Source: Chromobacterium sp. ATCC 53434 (lineage in GTDB: Bacteria; Pseudomonadota; Gammaproteobacteria; Burkholderiales; Chromobacteriaceae). From it: a stretch of DNA of 64,000 nt. The stretch spans positions 4,960,001 to 5,024,000 of the forward strand of contig NZ_CP025429.1 in NCBI RefSeq assembly GCF_002848345.1, read 5' to 3'. This document shows, one piece after another, positions 36,909-46,600 of this stretch; position 1 is the stretch's first letter; each line of letters starts with the position of its first letter. The position numbers and the translations under genes are program-made. The notes under the pieces are model-generated. The model was given only the letters and a program-made list of their open reading frames with translations, had not been told where the DNA came from and ran no database searches.

Positions 36909-37529
36909 ATGAAGAAAATTATTTGGATGGCAGTATTGTCGTTTTCTTTGGTTGGATGTGCTTCAACTCAAAAATTGACCGATGTAGATAGAAAAGGCAT
37001 TAAAGCAGTGCAGGTAAACCCAGATATGCCCAAGGCTGCTCAGTTTTACTATATGGGGCCAGGCATGGCTATGGCAGGCGGCCTTCTTGGTCCAATAGGA
37101 GTTTTCCTTAGCGCGGATGATAATAAGTCAGAAGCTGTAAAAGTTGCAACGGCAATCGACAAAAGTAAGTTGGATGTGTACAGAATTACCTATGAAGAAT
37201 TATCCTCTGCGCTTGAAAAATCTGGAAAATTGCCTTTGTCAAAAGATAGCAATCCTGACGCAACTAAGCTAAATATTTATGTTTTCCAAATTGGATTTAG
37301 TATTCCGAATGGATTTAGTTCTAAGTTGGTTCCTCTTTTGGGTGTTCGGGCAAGCTTGGTCGATTCATCCAATCGAGTGCTTTGGACTGATGTTGAAAGA
37401 ACCATGACATTGGGAAATCCATCGGATGGCCATACCATTGACGAGTTATTGAATGATCCAAATCTGATAGAGCAGGAAATGCGTTTGGCGGCGAAGGACG
37501 TCGCAGCAGGCTTGATCAAGGATCTTTAG
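36909..37529 (+). CDS. putative lipoprotein of low GC content
   Basis: A 206-residue protein with a lipoprotein signal (MKKIIWMAVLSFSLVGC, lipobox LVGC). The mature part starts ASTQKLTDVDRKGIKAVQVNPDMPKAAQFYYMGPGMAMAGGLLGPIGVFLSADD, with a Gly-rich hydrophobic stretch (residues about 55-70). An alpha/beta region resembling other small proteobacterial lipoproteins of unknown function follows (LNIYVFQIGFSIPNGFSSKLVPLLGVRASLVDSSNRVLWTD). Codon use is far more AT-rich than in neighbours, which suggests acquisition by transfer. It stands alone between the lpdA duplication and a diguanylate cyclase gene. Confidence 0.75.
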   Translation: MKKIIWMAVLSFSLVGCASTQKLTDVDRKGIKAVQVNPDMPKAAQFYYMGPGMAMAGGLLGPIGVFLSADDNKSEAVKVATAIDKSKLDVYRITYEELSSALEKSGKLPLSKDSNPDATKLNIYVFQIGFSIPNGFSSKLVPLLGVRASLVDSSNRVLWTDVERTMTLGNPSDGHTIDELLNDPNLIEQEMRLAAKDVAAGLIKDL

Positions 37530-37560
37530 TTCTTTTATTTCTCGAGAGAGTCCGCGCTGG

Positions 37561-37722
37561 GTAGTGGCGCTAGATTACGAGCGCCACAACAAGCAGCGTT
37601 GGCCGCATGGCAAGCTGGTCGCAGAGCCGGGCAGGATGCTGGTGAACAATACCGATCTGGTCAAACTGACAGCCGCCTGCCATTTGCGGCTGTCTGAACG
37701 GATGAGCCGGATTGCCGGCTGA
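37561..37722 (+). pseudogene. orphan coding fragment of unknown origin
   Basis: An open stretch without a start codon reads VALDYERHNKQRWPHGKL, continues with a further 35 residues, and ends at TGA 37720-37722. The composition is protein-like and GC-rich again, but I cannot name a family. It may be the tail of a gene deleted when the neighbouring AT-rich DNA arrived. The remaining 90 bp up to 37816 show nothing further. Confidence 0.3.
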
Positions 37723-37816
37723 GCGCAAAGCGGGTTTGATGACGCGGGGCATGCTGATGGCTGCCCTGTTTTCTTTGGCGCTGGAGTGTGGCTGAGCGGC
37801 TGGTTCCGCCGGCCGT

Positions 37817-39010
37817 CTAGCGCCCCTCCGTTCCGCAAGCGGGCGGCTCCACGCCCACCACCCGGTCCCGCCCGCCGTTTTTGGCCTGGTACAGCGCCTT
37901 GTCCGCTCGCGCCAGCGTATTGTGTATCCGCTCGCCTTCCACCCACACGGTGACGCCGACGGAGAAGGTTTGTTGATCGGGCAGATTGCCGCGCAGCGAT
38001 TCGATGCGGGCGGCGGCCTGGGCCAGGTCGCAGTTCATCAGCGCCAGCACGAATTCCTCGCCGCCGAAGCGGGCGAACAGATCCGATTGCCGCATCCGCG
38101 AACGGATCAGCACCGCCACCTCGCGCAGCAGCCGGTCTCCCTCCGGATGGCCATAGGTGTCGTTGAACTGCTTGAAGTGATCCAGATCGAACAGCGCCAC
38201 CGCGATCGGTTGGCGATAGCGTTTGGCGGTGGCCAGCATCATTTCTATCTGGACGTCCCAGGTGCGGCGGTTGGGCAGCTGAGTCAGCTCGTCGGTGCCG
38301 GCCAGCTGTTCCAGCTTCTGCATCAGCCCGCGCATCTGGCTCAGCCACTTGTGCAGCAGCCGAACCAGCAGGATGGCCATCGCGCTGGCGATGATCCACA
38401 TCACCAGCATCATCCAGCGGGCGACGATGCCGTAGGAGTTGGACTGCGCCACTTTTTTCATCAGGTCCAGCGTGATGGACACCGCCAGCGCGTTGGTGTT
38501 CTGCGAGATGTGGTTGAAGATACGGATTTCCTCGCCCATCACCAGGTCCGAGGCCTTGCGGTGCCCGGCGGCGTCCGGCCTGCGGTACATGGCGATGATC
38601 CTGCGGTCCAGGGCCATGAAATGGTCGAAGTCCTGCTGCACGCTTTTGAGCTGGCGGCGCTGGTCGGCGCTCAGCGGCATCACGCGCAGCTTGGCGATGT
38701 CCTGGTTGAAGTTGTCGGCCGAGTGCAAGAATTCCGCCCGGCTGGCCGCGTCGTCCCTGCTCGCGCCGTCTATGTCGCGGATGATGTCGAAGGCGTAGCC
38801 GGTTTGCCAGCCGTTCAGGTCGGCCGCGTCGAACTTGACCTCCATCGCCGCCTGGGCGATGGCGATGTATTCGACGATTTCCGCCCGGCCGTCCTCCTCC
38901 ATTTTCTCGATATAGAAGGACAAGACCGGCAGCAGGCCCATGCATAGCAGGATGGGGGCGGCCACCATGATGGCCTTCAGCATGATGCCTTTGTCGCTTC
39001 TATCGGGCAT
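37817..39010 (-). CDS. membrane-bound diguanylate cyclase
   Basis: A 397-residue protein that makes cyclic di-GMP from GTP. A membrane helix near residues 10-30 is followed by a periplasmic four-helix-type sensor region (about 30-180), a second helix (WMMLVMWIIASAMAILLVRLL) and a GGDEF domain. The domain shows GTDELTQLPNRRTWD, ALFDLDHFKQFNDTYGHPEGDRLL and the catalytic GGEEF near residue 315. RQSD, five residues before it, is an intact inhibitory I-site (RxxD). The ATG at 39010 gives a proper N-terminal helix; the ligand is unknown. Confidence 0.92.
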   Translation of the reverse strand: MPDRSDKGIMLKAIMVAAPILLCMGLLPVLSFYIEKMEEDGRAEIVEYIAIAQAAMEVKFDAADLNGWQTGYAFDIIRDIDGASRDDAASRAEFLHSADNFNQDIAKLRVMPLSADQRRQLKSVQQDFDHFMALDRRIIAMYRRPDAAGHRKASDLVMGEEIRIFNHISQNTNALAVSITLDLMKKVAQSNSYGIVARWMMLVMWIIASAMAILLVRLLHKWLSQMRGLMQKLEQLAGTDELTQLPNRRTWDVQIEMMLATAKRYRQPIAVALFDLDHFKQFNDTYGHPEGDRLLREVAVLIRSRMRQSDLFARFGGEEFVLALMNCDLAQAAARIESLRGNLPDQQTFSVGVTVWVEGERIHNTLARADKALYQAKNGGRDRVVGVEPPACGTEGR

Positions 39011-39155
39011 GGGCGCCTCGCCGGGATTCTGCAGGGGGATCGCAAGCGTGGTGAGCGGAGGCGACCTTGCTTCAAGATAGATGGTTTTGATGCGAACAAA
39101 TACGTAGCCGTTGCGGACTGCTTTCCTGGACGTGTATTTGTCTGAGCGGAAAATG

Positions 39156-39168
39156 TCAATGGCATAAT
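39156..39168 (+). promoter_or_regulatory. candidate -10 region (TCAATGGCATAAT), copy 1
   Basis: CATAAT in the frame TCAATGGCATAAT precedes the GNAT gene by about 60 bp. The identical 13 bases occur before the HAD phosphatase gene at 41055-41067. Confidence 0.45.
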
Positions 39169-39226
39169 GCGGTTTTTGTCCGAGAGCGGATTCTCCGTTC
39201 TCGGCCTTGCCGGAAAGGCTTGCCGC

Positions 39227-39712
39227 ATGCAGATTCGACCGATTCAAGCCGGCGACTTCGCCGCGCTTTCCGCGCAGATGGACGATTGGTGGGGCGGCCG
39301 CCCGGTCCGCCACCTGCTGCATCGTATCTATTTCGATCATTTCCGCACCACCTGCTTCGCGGCGGTGGAGGGGGAGGAGGTGGTCGGCTTCCTGATCGGC
39401 TTCCGCTCCCAATCCCAGCCGGAGCAGGCTTACATCCATCTGGTCGGCGTGTCGCCGCTGGCGCGCGGCCGCGAGGTTGGGCGCGGCCTGTACCGCCGTT
39501 TTTTCGAGACGGTCGGCGCCTTCGGTTGTGTCGAGGTGCGCGCGATCACCTCGCCTGGCAATGCTGGCTCCATCGCTTTCCACCGGCGGATGGGTTTCGA
39601 GTTGTTGGCGGGGGAGGGCGTGGAGGACGGCGTGCCCGTCGTTTACGACTACAGCGGCCCAGGCCAGCACCGGGTGTGGTTCCGCCTGCGGCTGGCGCAG
39701 GCGCTTGCTTGA
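39227..39712 (+). CDS. GNAT family N-acetyltransferase
   Basis: A 161-residue single-domain acetyltransferase. It starts MQIRPIQAGDFAALSAQMDDWWGGRP and shows the acetyl-CoA binding segment YIHLVGVSPLARGREVGRGLYRRFFE and the later ITSPGNAGSIAFHRRMGFEL. The substrate is unknown. The ATG at 39227 was preferred over an in-frame ATG at 39167 because the domain begins there. It is divergent from the diguanylate cyclase gene. Confidence 0.88.
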   Translation: MQIRPIQAGDFAALSAQMDDWWGGRPVRHLLHRIYFDHFRTTCFAAVEGEEVVGFLIGFRSQSQPEQAYIHLVGVSPLARGREVGRGLYRRFFETVGAFGCVEVRAITSPGNAGSIAFHRRMGFELLAGEGVEDGVPVVYDYSGPGQHRVWFRLRLAQALA

Positions 39713-39731
39713 GGCACATGGGCGCAGACGT

Positions 39732-40274
39732 TCAGGCCGATTGGGTTTCGCCTTGCAGCCTGCGCGCCGGCTCGGTGCGGTGCAGATGCACCGCATAGGT
39801 GTCCCAAGGCAGTTCGGCGTTCAATGGTTGGCGCGCGGCGGCCTGGGTCAGCAGCCGGCCGACCTCGCCGCGGTGGTAGCCGCCGTGGGTGACGATGTGG
39901 GCCAGCATCTCCTCGCGCGTCATATAGCCGTCGTCGCCGTCGGTGAAGGCGAACGGTATCGATTGCGCCAGCGCGGCCGGCGTGATGGCGGCGGCGTAGT
40001 CCCGGTACCAGCAATCCAGCGCCGCCATTTCCCGGCGCAATTCGGCCGGCTCCGGGGTGCCGGGCGTGTTGTCGGCGGCGTAGCCGTGCCGGATGCCTTG
40101 CAGATGGGCGGCGAAGATCTGGTTGACCACCAGGCAGTGGTTCATCAGCCGCAGCGTCAGCCGGCGCTCCTCGGCGTGGCGCTCGGGGTCGAGTCCGCCT
40201 ATGGCCGCCAGCATCTCCTCGTTGGCCCAGGCCTGGTAGTGGAACATCCGCGACAGTAGTTGGTTTGCGCCCAT
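39732..40274 (-). CDS. DinB family protein
   Basis: A 180-residue four-helix-bundle protein. Metal-binding histidines are at the expected places: LMNHCLVVNQIFAAHLQG near residue 45 and LAHIVTHGGYHRGEVGRLL near residue 130. This is the DinB/YfiT fold used by some thiol-dependent enzymes and stress proteins; the reaction is unknown. The ATG at 40274 has a GGAGAGG Shine-Dalgarno 8 bp upstream, better than the in-frame ATG at 40295. It is divergent from a TetR-type regulator 62 bp away, which probably controls it. Confidence 0.85.
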   Translation of the reverse strand: MGANQLLSRMFHYQAWANEEMLAAIGGLDPERHAEERRLTLRLMNHCLVVNQIFAAHLQGIRHGYAADNTPGTPEPAELRREMAALDCWYRDYAAAITPAALAQSIPFAFTDGDDGYMTREEMLAHIVTHGGYHRGEVGRLLTQAAARQPLNAELPWDTYAVHLHRTEPARRLQGETQSA

Positions 40275-40336
40275 GGTATCCGCCTCTCCATTCATGCTAT
40301 CTAGACATGGTTGAATTGTTTTCCGAGGAGGCCATT

Positions 40337-40963
40337 GTGTCCACTCGCATTCCCGGCGCCGCGGCGGCGATGCGCAAAGCCCCGCGGCAGGCGCGTTCCC
40401 GCGCGATGGTGGACGCGATCGTCGAGGCCGGCGCTCGCGTTCTGGACGCCCGCGGCTGGGCCGGCTTCACGACAAACGAGGTGGCCGGGGTCGCCGGCGT
40501 CAGCATCGGTTCGCTATACCAATACTTTCCCGACAAGACCGCGCTGGTCGACGCGATACGGCGGCGGCACTTCGACGCGGTGCTGGAGACGCTGCGGCTT
40601 GTCGCCGGCGGCGAGGCCGGACCGGAGGCGCTGGTGGACGGGATGATCGCGATCCATCGCGACTATCCGGCCTTGCACCGGGTGTTGCTCGAGTTGCCCG
40701 ATCCCTATGCCGGCGAGGCCGATCGCAAAGCGTTCCAGGACCGGTACCTGCGGCTGTACGGCGCCATCGTCGAGCGTCATCGCGGTCCGGATGACGGCGA
40801 CGGAGTCGCCGCGCACACGCTGTCGTCGGCGATGGAGGGCGTGATCCACCACGCCGCGCGGCGCGGCCTGCTGGCGGCACCCGGTTTGAGGCGCGAGCTG
40901 CTCGCCCTGGTGTGCGCCTATCTGGGCGGCGCCGCGCCTGCCGCCGGTCCTGGGCCTGCTTGA
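40337..40963 (+). CDS. TetR/AcrR family transcriptional regulator
   Basis: A 208-residue regulator. The N-terminal helix-turn-helix is clear: AMVDAIVEAGARVLDARGWAGFTTNEVAGVAGVSIGSLYQYFPDKTALVDAI. The ligand-binding C-terminal domain (about residues 80-200) resembles the type that follows YQYFPDK-type TetR heads. The GTG at 40337 follows a GAGGAGG Shine-Dalgarno by 5 bp; the in-frame ATG at 40307 would place that site inside the gene. The likely targets are its own gene and the divergent DinB gene. Confidence 0.88.
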   Translation: MSTRIPGAAAAMRKAPRQARSRAMVDAIVEAGARVLDARGWAGFTTNEVAGVAGVSIGSLYQYFPDKTALVDAIRRRHFDAVLETLRLVAGGEAGPEALVDGMIAIHRDYPALHRVLLELPDPYAGEADRKAFQDRYLRLYGAIVERHRGPDDGDGVAAHTLSSAMEGVIHHAARRGLLAAPGLRRELLALVCAYLGGAAPAAGPGPA

Positions 40964-41054
40964 GATCGGCAGCAGCAATGCCTGCCGGGCTGCTTTAGCG
41001 GGCGCCGCCGCCGCATCATCGGAAGCGCGTGCTCGCCGGCGCCGAGTCGTGATT

Positions 41055-41067
41055 TCAATGGCATAAT
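41055..41067 (+). promoter_or_regulatory. candidate -10 region (TCAATGGCATAAT), copy 2
   Basis: Identical to the 13 bases at 39156-39168; here 23 bp before the HAD phosphatase start codon. Confidence 0.45.
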
Positions 41068-41090
41068 CCCGCTTTTGCCGAAAGTGTCCG

Positions 41091-41747
41091 ATGTCCCGAT
41101 TCGAGCTGGTGGTTTTCGATTGCGACGGCGTGCTGGTGGACAGCGAGCGCATCACCAACGCCGTCTTCGCGCGGATGCTGAACGAGCTTGGCCTGCCGGT
41201 GACGCTGGACGACATGTTCGAGCGCTTCGTCGGCCTGTCGATGGCGCAGTGCCTGCGGCAGATCGCCGAAATGCTGGGCGAGGCGCCGCCGGCGGCGTTC
41301 GAGGCTGATTACCGCCGGCGCTGCCATATGGCGCTGGAGTCTGAATTGAAGGCGGTGCCGGGCGTGCCGGCCATGCTGGACGCGCTGCCGCTGCCCTATT
41401 GCGTCGCCTCCAACGGCGGCCACGACAAGATGTGTGCGACGCTGGGGCTGACCGGGCTGTTGCCGTGCTGCGGCGGCCGGCTGTTCAGCGCGGCGGATGT
41501 GGCCGCGCCGAAGCCGGCGCCGGATGTGTTCCTGCACGCGGCGCGCAGCCTGGGCGCCGATCCCGCCCGCTGCCTGGTGATCGAGGACACGCCGACCGGC
41601 GTGCGCGCCGGGGTCGCCGCCGGCATGACGGTGTGGGGCTACGCGGCGCTGACGCCGGCGGCGCGCTTGCTGGAGGCCGGCGCGGAGCGGGTGTTCGACG
41701 ACATGGCCGATCTGCCGGCGCGGCTGCGCGGGGCGCCTTGCCGATAA
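41091..41747 (+). CDS. HAD superfamily phosphatase (subfamily IA)
   Basis: A 218-residue hydrolase with all HAD motifs: VVFDCDGVLVDSE (catalytic DxD), YCVASNGGHDKM (motif II), KPAPDVFLHAARSLG (motif III Lys) and CLVIEDTPTGVRAGVAAG (motif IV). The N-terminal cap (residues about 15-80) and length match beta-phosphoglucomutase/phosphoglycolate-phosphatase-like proteins (YieH type). The substrate cannot be told. Confidence 0.9.
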   Translation: MSRFELVVFDCDGVLVDSERITNAVFARMLNELGLPVTLDDMFERFVGLSMAQCLRQIAEMLGEAPPAAFEADYRRRCHMALESELKAVPGVPAMLDALPLPYCVASNGGHDKMCATLGLTGLLPCCGGRLFSAADVAAPKPAPDVFLHAARSLGADPARCLVIEDTPTGVRAGVAAGMTVWGYAALTPAARLLEAGAERVFDDMADLPARLRGAPCR

Positions 41748-41872
41748 TCTGATCGACGGCGGCGAACTATCGGCATGGCTGCCTTGTCACAAGTCCCTTG
41801 TGCCACACGCGTTTGCCGTCGCCAGCCAGGGCGACTTCCGTTACCATGCAGCATTCCCCCACGAATCGGATC

Positions 41873-43660
41873 ATGCCAAGCGTTTCCTCCATGCCGTCGC
41901 GTCCGTCCGCGTTTTGCCGCCGCTCCGCCTGGAGCCTGCGGCTGTTGGCGTTGACCGGCTGCCTGCTGGCTGCGCAGGCGCGCGCCGGCCTGAACTACAC
42001 GGTGGAGATAGTCGCGCCGTCCGCGCTGGCGCAGCTGCTGTACAACAATCTGGAGCTGGTCAGCGAGCAGAACGACCCCGACATCGACCAGGGCTGGCTG
42101 GACAGCATGATCAAGAGCGTGCCCGACGACGCGCGCAAGCTGCTGGAGACCGAGGGCTATTTCAACGCCAAGGTGGAGGCGGCCGAGGATGCCGGCCACC
42201 GGGTGCGCATCGTGGTGAAGCCGGGCGAACCGGTGCTGATCGACGACGTCGTCATCCGGCTGAACGGCGACATCCGCCAGGAAGCCGACTACCAGCAGCG
42301 GCTGGCCCAGGTGCTGGAGGCGTGGTCGCTGCCGATGGGCGCGCCGTACCGGCAGGAGGATTGGGACGTCAGCAAGCGCGTGGTGCTGCGCAAGGTGCAG
42401 GCCGACCGCTTTCCCAGGGCGCGCATCGCCAACAGCGAGGCGCGCATCGATCCGGCCAGCGGCCGGGCGACGCTGGAGGTGACGGTGGACAGCGGCCCGC
42501 TGATCCGTTTCGGCAAGGTCACCGTCAACGGCCTGAAGCGCTATCCGGAAAAGCTGGCGTTGGGCATGGCCGATTTCAATCCGGGCTCGCCGTATCAGCA
42601 GGACAAGCTGCTGGCTTATCAGTCGGCGCTGGACCAGTCGCCGCAATTCTCGTCGGTCATCGTCAGTGCCGATTTCGAGCATATCGCCGACAACCGCGTG
42701 CCGGTGACGGTGGACGTGGTGGAACTGCCGAAGAAGAAGCTGGAACTCGGCCTGATCTACGATTCCGAGGTCGGACCCGGCATTCGCGTCGGCTACGATC
42801 ATTACAATCTGTTCCAGCAGGGCTGGACCGGCTCGGCGCTGGTGGACTGGAAGCGCGAGCAGCAGACGGTCAGCTTCGGCCTGGGCTTCCCGCGCGGCAC
42901 CGACGGCTATTCCCACTCGATCACCAGCTCCTTCAAGTCGGAAACGGTGCAGGGTCTGAAAACCAATACCGTCGACGCCGGCGTCTGGCGCATCCGCAGC
43001 CGCGGCAATATCGAGGCGCGGATGGGGGTGGAGTTCCTGAAGGAAAGCGAGGAGGCTGGCGGCGTCATCTCGCGCGACACCCATGTCACCCAGCTGGTGT
43101 ACGGCTGGACCCAGCGCGCCGTCGACGACGCGATGCGGCCGCGCAACGGCTATCTGCTGGACGGCCAGCTGTCCGGCTCGCTGGGCGCGCTGGCCTCGTC
43201 CACGTCTATGGTGCGCGCCTACGGCCGCGCGGTCGGCTACTGGTCGCCGTATCCGAAGTACGGCACCCTGGTGGCCCGGCTGGAGCTGGGCCAGGTCTGG
43301 GCGCGCGACGGCGCCGAAGTGCCGACCGCGCTGCTGTTCCGCGCCGGCGGCGCCAATAGCGTCCGCGGCTACGATTACCAGAGCCTGGGCCTGCCCGGCC
43401 CGAACGGCTCGGTGCTGGGCGGCCGCGTCGTGGCCACCGGCAGCGTCGAGTACCAGATCCCGATCAAGCCGGACTGGTATTTCGCGCTGTTTACCGACAT
43501 GGGCAACGCCGCCGACAGCTGGAAGGGTTTCCAGGCCATGCACGGCAACGGCGTGGGCGTGCGCTGGATGAGTCCGGTGGCGCCGTTGTCATTCGATATC
43601 GCCAAGGCTGACAGCGACGGCAAGATCCGTTGGAACCTCAGCCTGGGCCTGGCTTTCTAG
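41873..43660 (+). CDS. tamA: autotransporter assembly factor TamA
   Basis: A 595-residue Omp85-family outer-membrane protein that works with TamB in inserting outer-membrane proteins and in lipid transport. A signal peptide (ending LALTGCLLAAQARA) precedes three POTRA domains (GLNYTVEIVAPSALAQLLYNNLEL..., GEPVLIDDVVIRLNGDI..., GPLIRFGKVTVNGLKRYPEKLA...). The barrel carries the Omp85 signature (RAGGANSVRGYDYQSLG) and ends in Phe (SLGLAF). The start is uncertain: ATGs at 41846, 41873 and 41891 are all in frame; 41873 gives a plausible signal. tamB follows 14 bp later. Confidence 0.93.
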   Translation: MPSVSSMPSRPSAFCRRSAWSLRLLALTGCLLAAQARAGLNYTVEIVAPSALAQLLYNNLELVSEQNDPDIDQGWLDSMIKSVPDDARKLLETEGYFNAKVEAAEDAGHRVRIVVKPGEPVLIDDVVIRLNGDIRQEADYQQRLAQVLEAWSLPMGAPYRQEDWDVSKRVVLRKVQADRFPRARIANSEARIDPASGRATLEVTVDSGPLIRFGKVTVNGLKRYPEKLALGMADFNPGSPYQQDKLLAYQSALDQSPQFSSVIVSADFEHIADNRVPVTVDVVELPKKKLELGLIYDSEVGPGIRVGYDHYNLFQQGWTGSALVDWKREQQTVSFGLGFPRGTDGYSHSITSSFKSETVQGLKTNTVDAGVWRIRSRGNIEARMGVEFLKESEEAGGVISRDTHVTQLVYGWTQRAVDDAMRPRNGYLLDGQLSGSLGALASSTSMVRAYGRAVGYWSPYPKYGTLVARLELGQVWARDGAEVPTALLFRAGGANSVRGYDYQSLGLPGPNGSVLGGRVVATGSVEYQIPIKPDWYFALFTDMGNAADSWKGFQAMHGNGVGVRWMSPVAPLSFDIAKADSDGKIRWNLSLGLAF

Positions 43661-43674
43661 ACCGCTGTCCAATC

Positions 43675-46600
43675 ATGAGCGAAGACCTGAAACCGATTCC
43701 CGACCACCCGACGCCCGAGCAGGCGCCGCCGCCGCCGCCGCGTCGCCGCTGGCGGCGCGTCCTCGCCGCGCTGGCCCTGGTCCTGGCCTTGCTGCTGGCG
43801 GCGCTGGGCTGGCTGGTCGCCAGTTCGGCCGGCTTCGCCTGGGCGGTCAAGACGGCGGCCGAGTTCAGCGGCGGACGGCTGGCCGTCGGCGCCGTCGACG
43901 GATCGCTGTGGCGCGGTTTCGTCTTGCGCGACATCCGCGTGCGCGGCGGCGCCGACGATGTGGACGTCGAATCGCTGGGACTGGCCTGGCGGCCGGCGGC
44001 GCTGTGGCGCGGCGAGCTGGCGATAGACCGCCTGGCCTTCGGCCATGTGCGGGTGCTGAGCCGGCCGCAGCCGGAGTCGCCGAGCGCGCCGCCGCAGGCG
44101 CCGGCCTCGCTGGCCTTGCCGCTGAAGGTCAGCGTCGGCGAATTGTCGCTGGCCAGCCTGATGCTGGAGCCGGCCCATCTCAGCCTGTATCGTCTCAGCG
44201 CCGGCTACCGCTACGACGGCGCCAGCCACCGCGTTGAGCTGCGGCGGCTGGACACGCCGTGGGGCGGCGCGCGCGCGGGCTTGAGCCTGGCCGCGGCGTC
44301 GCCGTTCGCCTTGTCCGGCCAGCTGATGGCCAGCGGCGAATTGGAGCAGGTGGCGGTGAAGGCCAGGCTGGATCTGAGCGGCAATCTGTTGAAGCCGGCC
44401 TTCGCCGGCCAGATGGACGGCCAGGGCCTCAGCGTCGATCTGGCCGGCGCGCTCAGGCCGTTCGAGGCCAGCGCCTTCAACCGGCTGGCGCGGCTGGACG
44501 CCCGCGTCGGCAACATCAATCCGCAGGCCATCCTGCCCGGCTGGCCCAAGGGGCGGTTGAGCTTCGCGGTGTTCGCCGAGCCGGACGCCGGCCAGCGCAT
44601 CAAGGGCGGCCTGACCCTGGTCAATACCGAGCCGGGGCCGCTGTCGGCGCATAAGCTGCCGCTGTCGCTGCTGGTCGGCCAGTTCCGCAGCGACGGCCAG
44701 GCGCTGGAGCTGTACGACAGTCGCGCCGAGCTGGCCGGCGGCCACATCGGCCTCTCCGGCGAATTGACGCCGAGTCGCGTCAAGCTGGCGCTGGACCTGG
44801 GCCAACTGGCCTTGCGCCAGCTGCACGCCGAGGCGCCGGACGACGTCGTCGGCGGCCATGTCGGCATAGATGGATCGCTGGCCGAGCCGCGTTTTTCCGC
44901 CCAGCTGAAGGGCAAGCTGCTGCAGGCCGACGCGCAGGCCGAGCTGGTCGGTGGCAAGCAGTCGGCGCTGCTGTTGAAGAAGCTGGAGCTGTCGGCCGGC
45001 GGCGGCGCCGTCAGCGTCAACGGCAAGCTTGGCCTGGCCGGCCGGCAGTTGTTCGAATTGAACGGCAAGCTCAGTCGCGCCGATCCGTCGCGGCTGCGCG
45101 ACAACCTGCCGAAGGGCGATCTGAACGCGACGCTGAAAATGGCCGGCCAGCTGGCCGAGCCGATGGAGGTCGGCGCCAAGCTGCAGTTCGCGCCCAGCCG
45201 CCTGTCCGGCGCGCCGCTGTCCGGCAACGCCAATGTGCTGCTGGACGCCAGACGGTTGAAGCAGTTGATGCTGGACCTGAAGCTGGCCGACAACCGTCTG
45301 CAGGCCAGCGGCAGCTACGGCGTCGCCGGCGACAAGTTGAAGCTGGCGATCAACGCGCCCAATCTGGCCTTGCTGGGGCCCGGCTTCGCCGGCGCCGTGC
45401 ACGGTCAGGGCGAGTTGGCCGGCGTGCCGGCGGCGCCGCTGCTGGACGCCAAGCTGCAAGCCGACCGTTTGCGGCTGCCGGGCGGCGTGGCGCTGCAGTC
45501 TCTGCAGTTCGCCGGCAATATCAAGGCCGACCAGGCCAGCCCGTTCCGGCTCAGCCTGGACGTGGCGGCGCTGCAGGCCGGCGGCCTACGCGCCGAGCAG
45601 CTGCATGCCAGCGCCGGGGGCACCCGCGCCCGGCACGAGCTGCAGCTGGACGGCCGCTTCCACTTGAACGAGCAGAGCTACCGGCTGCAACTGGCCGCCG
45701 CCGGCGGCCTGACGCCGAACAAGGGCTGGCAGGGCAATGTGCGGCAGCTGGAGTTGTCCGGCAAGCCGGCGCTGAGCCTGTTGGCGCCGGCGGCGCTGGC
45801 GATAGGCGCCGACGGCCAGCTGAAGCTGGGCGCGACCCGGCTGGCGCTGTTGGGCGGAAGTCTGAATCTGGACGATCTGACGCGGCAGGCCGGCGGCGCG
45901 TTCAGCAGCCGCGGCAACGCCCGCGGCCTGAAGCTGGCCGAGCTGGGGCCGTGGCTGAAGCTGCCGGTCGAGCAAAATCTGCAGTTCGACGCCGACTGGA
46001 GCCTGAGTCCGGCCGGCAGCGGACAGCTGGCGGTATGGCGCAGCGGCGGCGATGTGCAACTGCCGCTGGAAAACGGACGCCGCGCGATGCTGGGGCTGAA
46101 GACGGCGCGGGTCGAGTTGCGGCTGGACGGTCGGCAGCTGGCCTTCGACGTCAATCTGGACAGCCGCTTCGCCCAGGCCCAGGGCCAGGGCAGCCTGCCG
46201 TGGAACGGCGGCCATATCGACGGCCGCACGCCGCTGGCGGGCAGCCTGCGCGCCAGCCTACCCGCCTTGTCCACCTTCGCCGAGCTGGCCGGCCCGGGCC
46301 TGGAGCTGGGCGGCCAGTTGTCGGCCAACCTGGAACTCAGCGGACCGTTGGCGGCGCCGCAGGCCCTGGGCCAGATTCGCGGCGCGCAATTGAAGCTGGC
46401 CGATCGCCGCACCGGCATCACGCTGGCCGACGGCAGTCTGGCGGCGCGGATAGACGGCCGTCGGCTGACTTTGCAGCAACTGCGTTTCGTCAGCGGCCAG
46501 GGCGAGGTCAACGCCAGCGGCTCGCTCGATCTCAGCGGCATCCAGCCGGACGCCCGCGTCACGGTGGCCCTGCAGCGTTTCAGCGTGTTCGACCGGCCCA

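Noticed and set aside
40295..40320. TetR operator between the divergent DinB and TetR genes
   Set aside because: Only a 6-bp TCTAGA core is symmetric; the flanks do not match, so I cannot support an operator from sequence alone.
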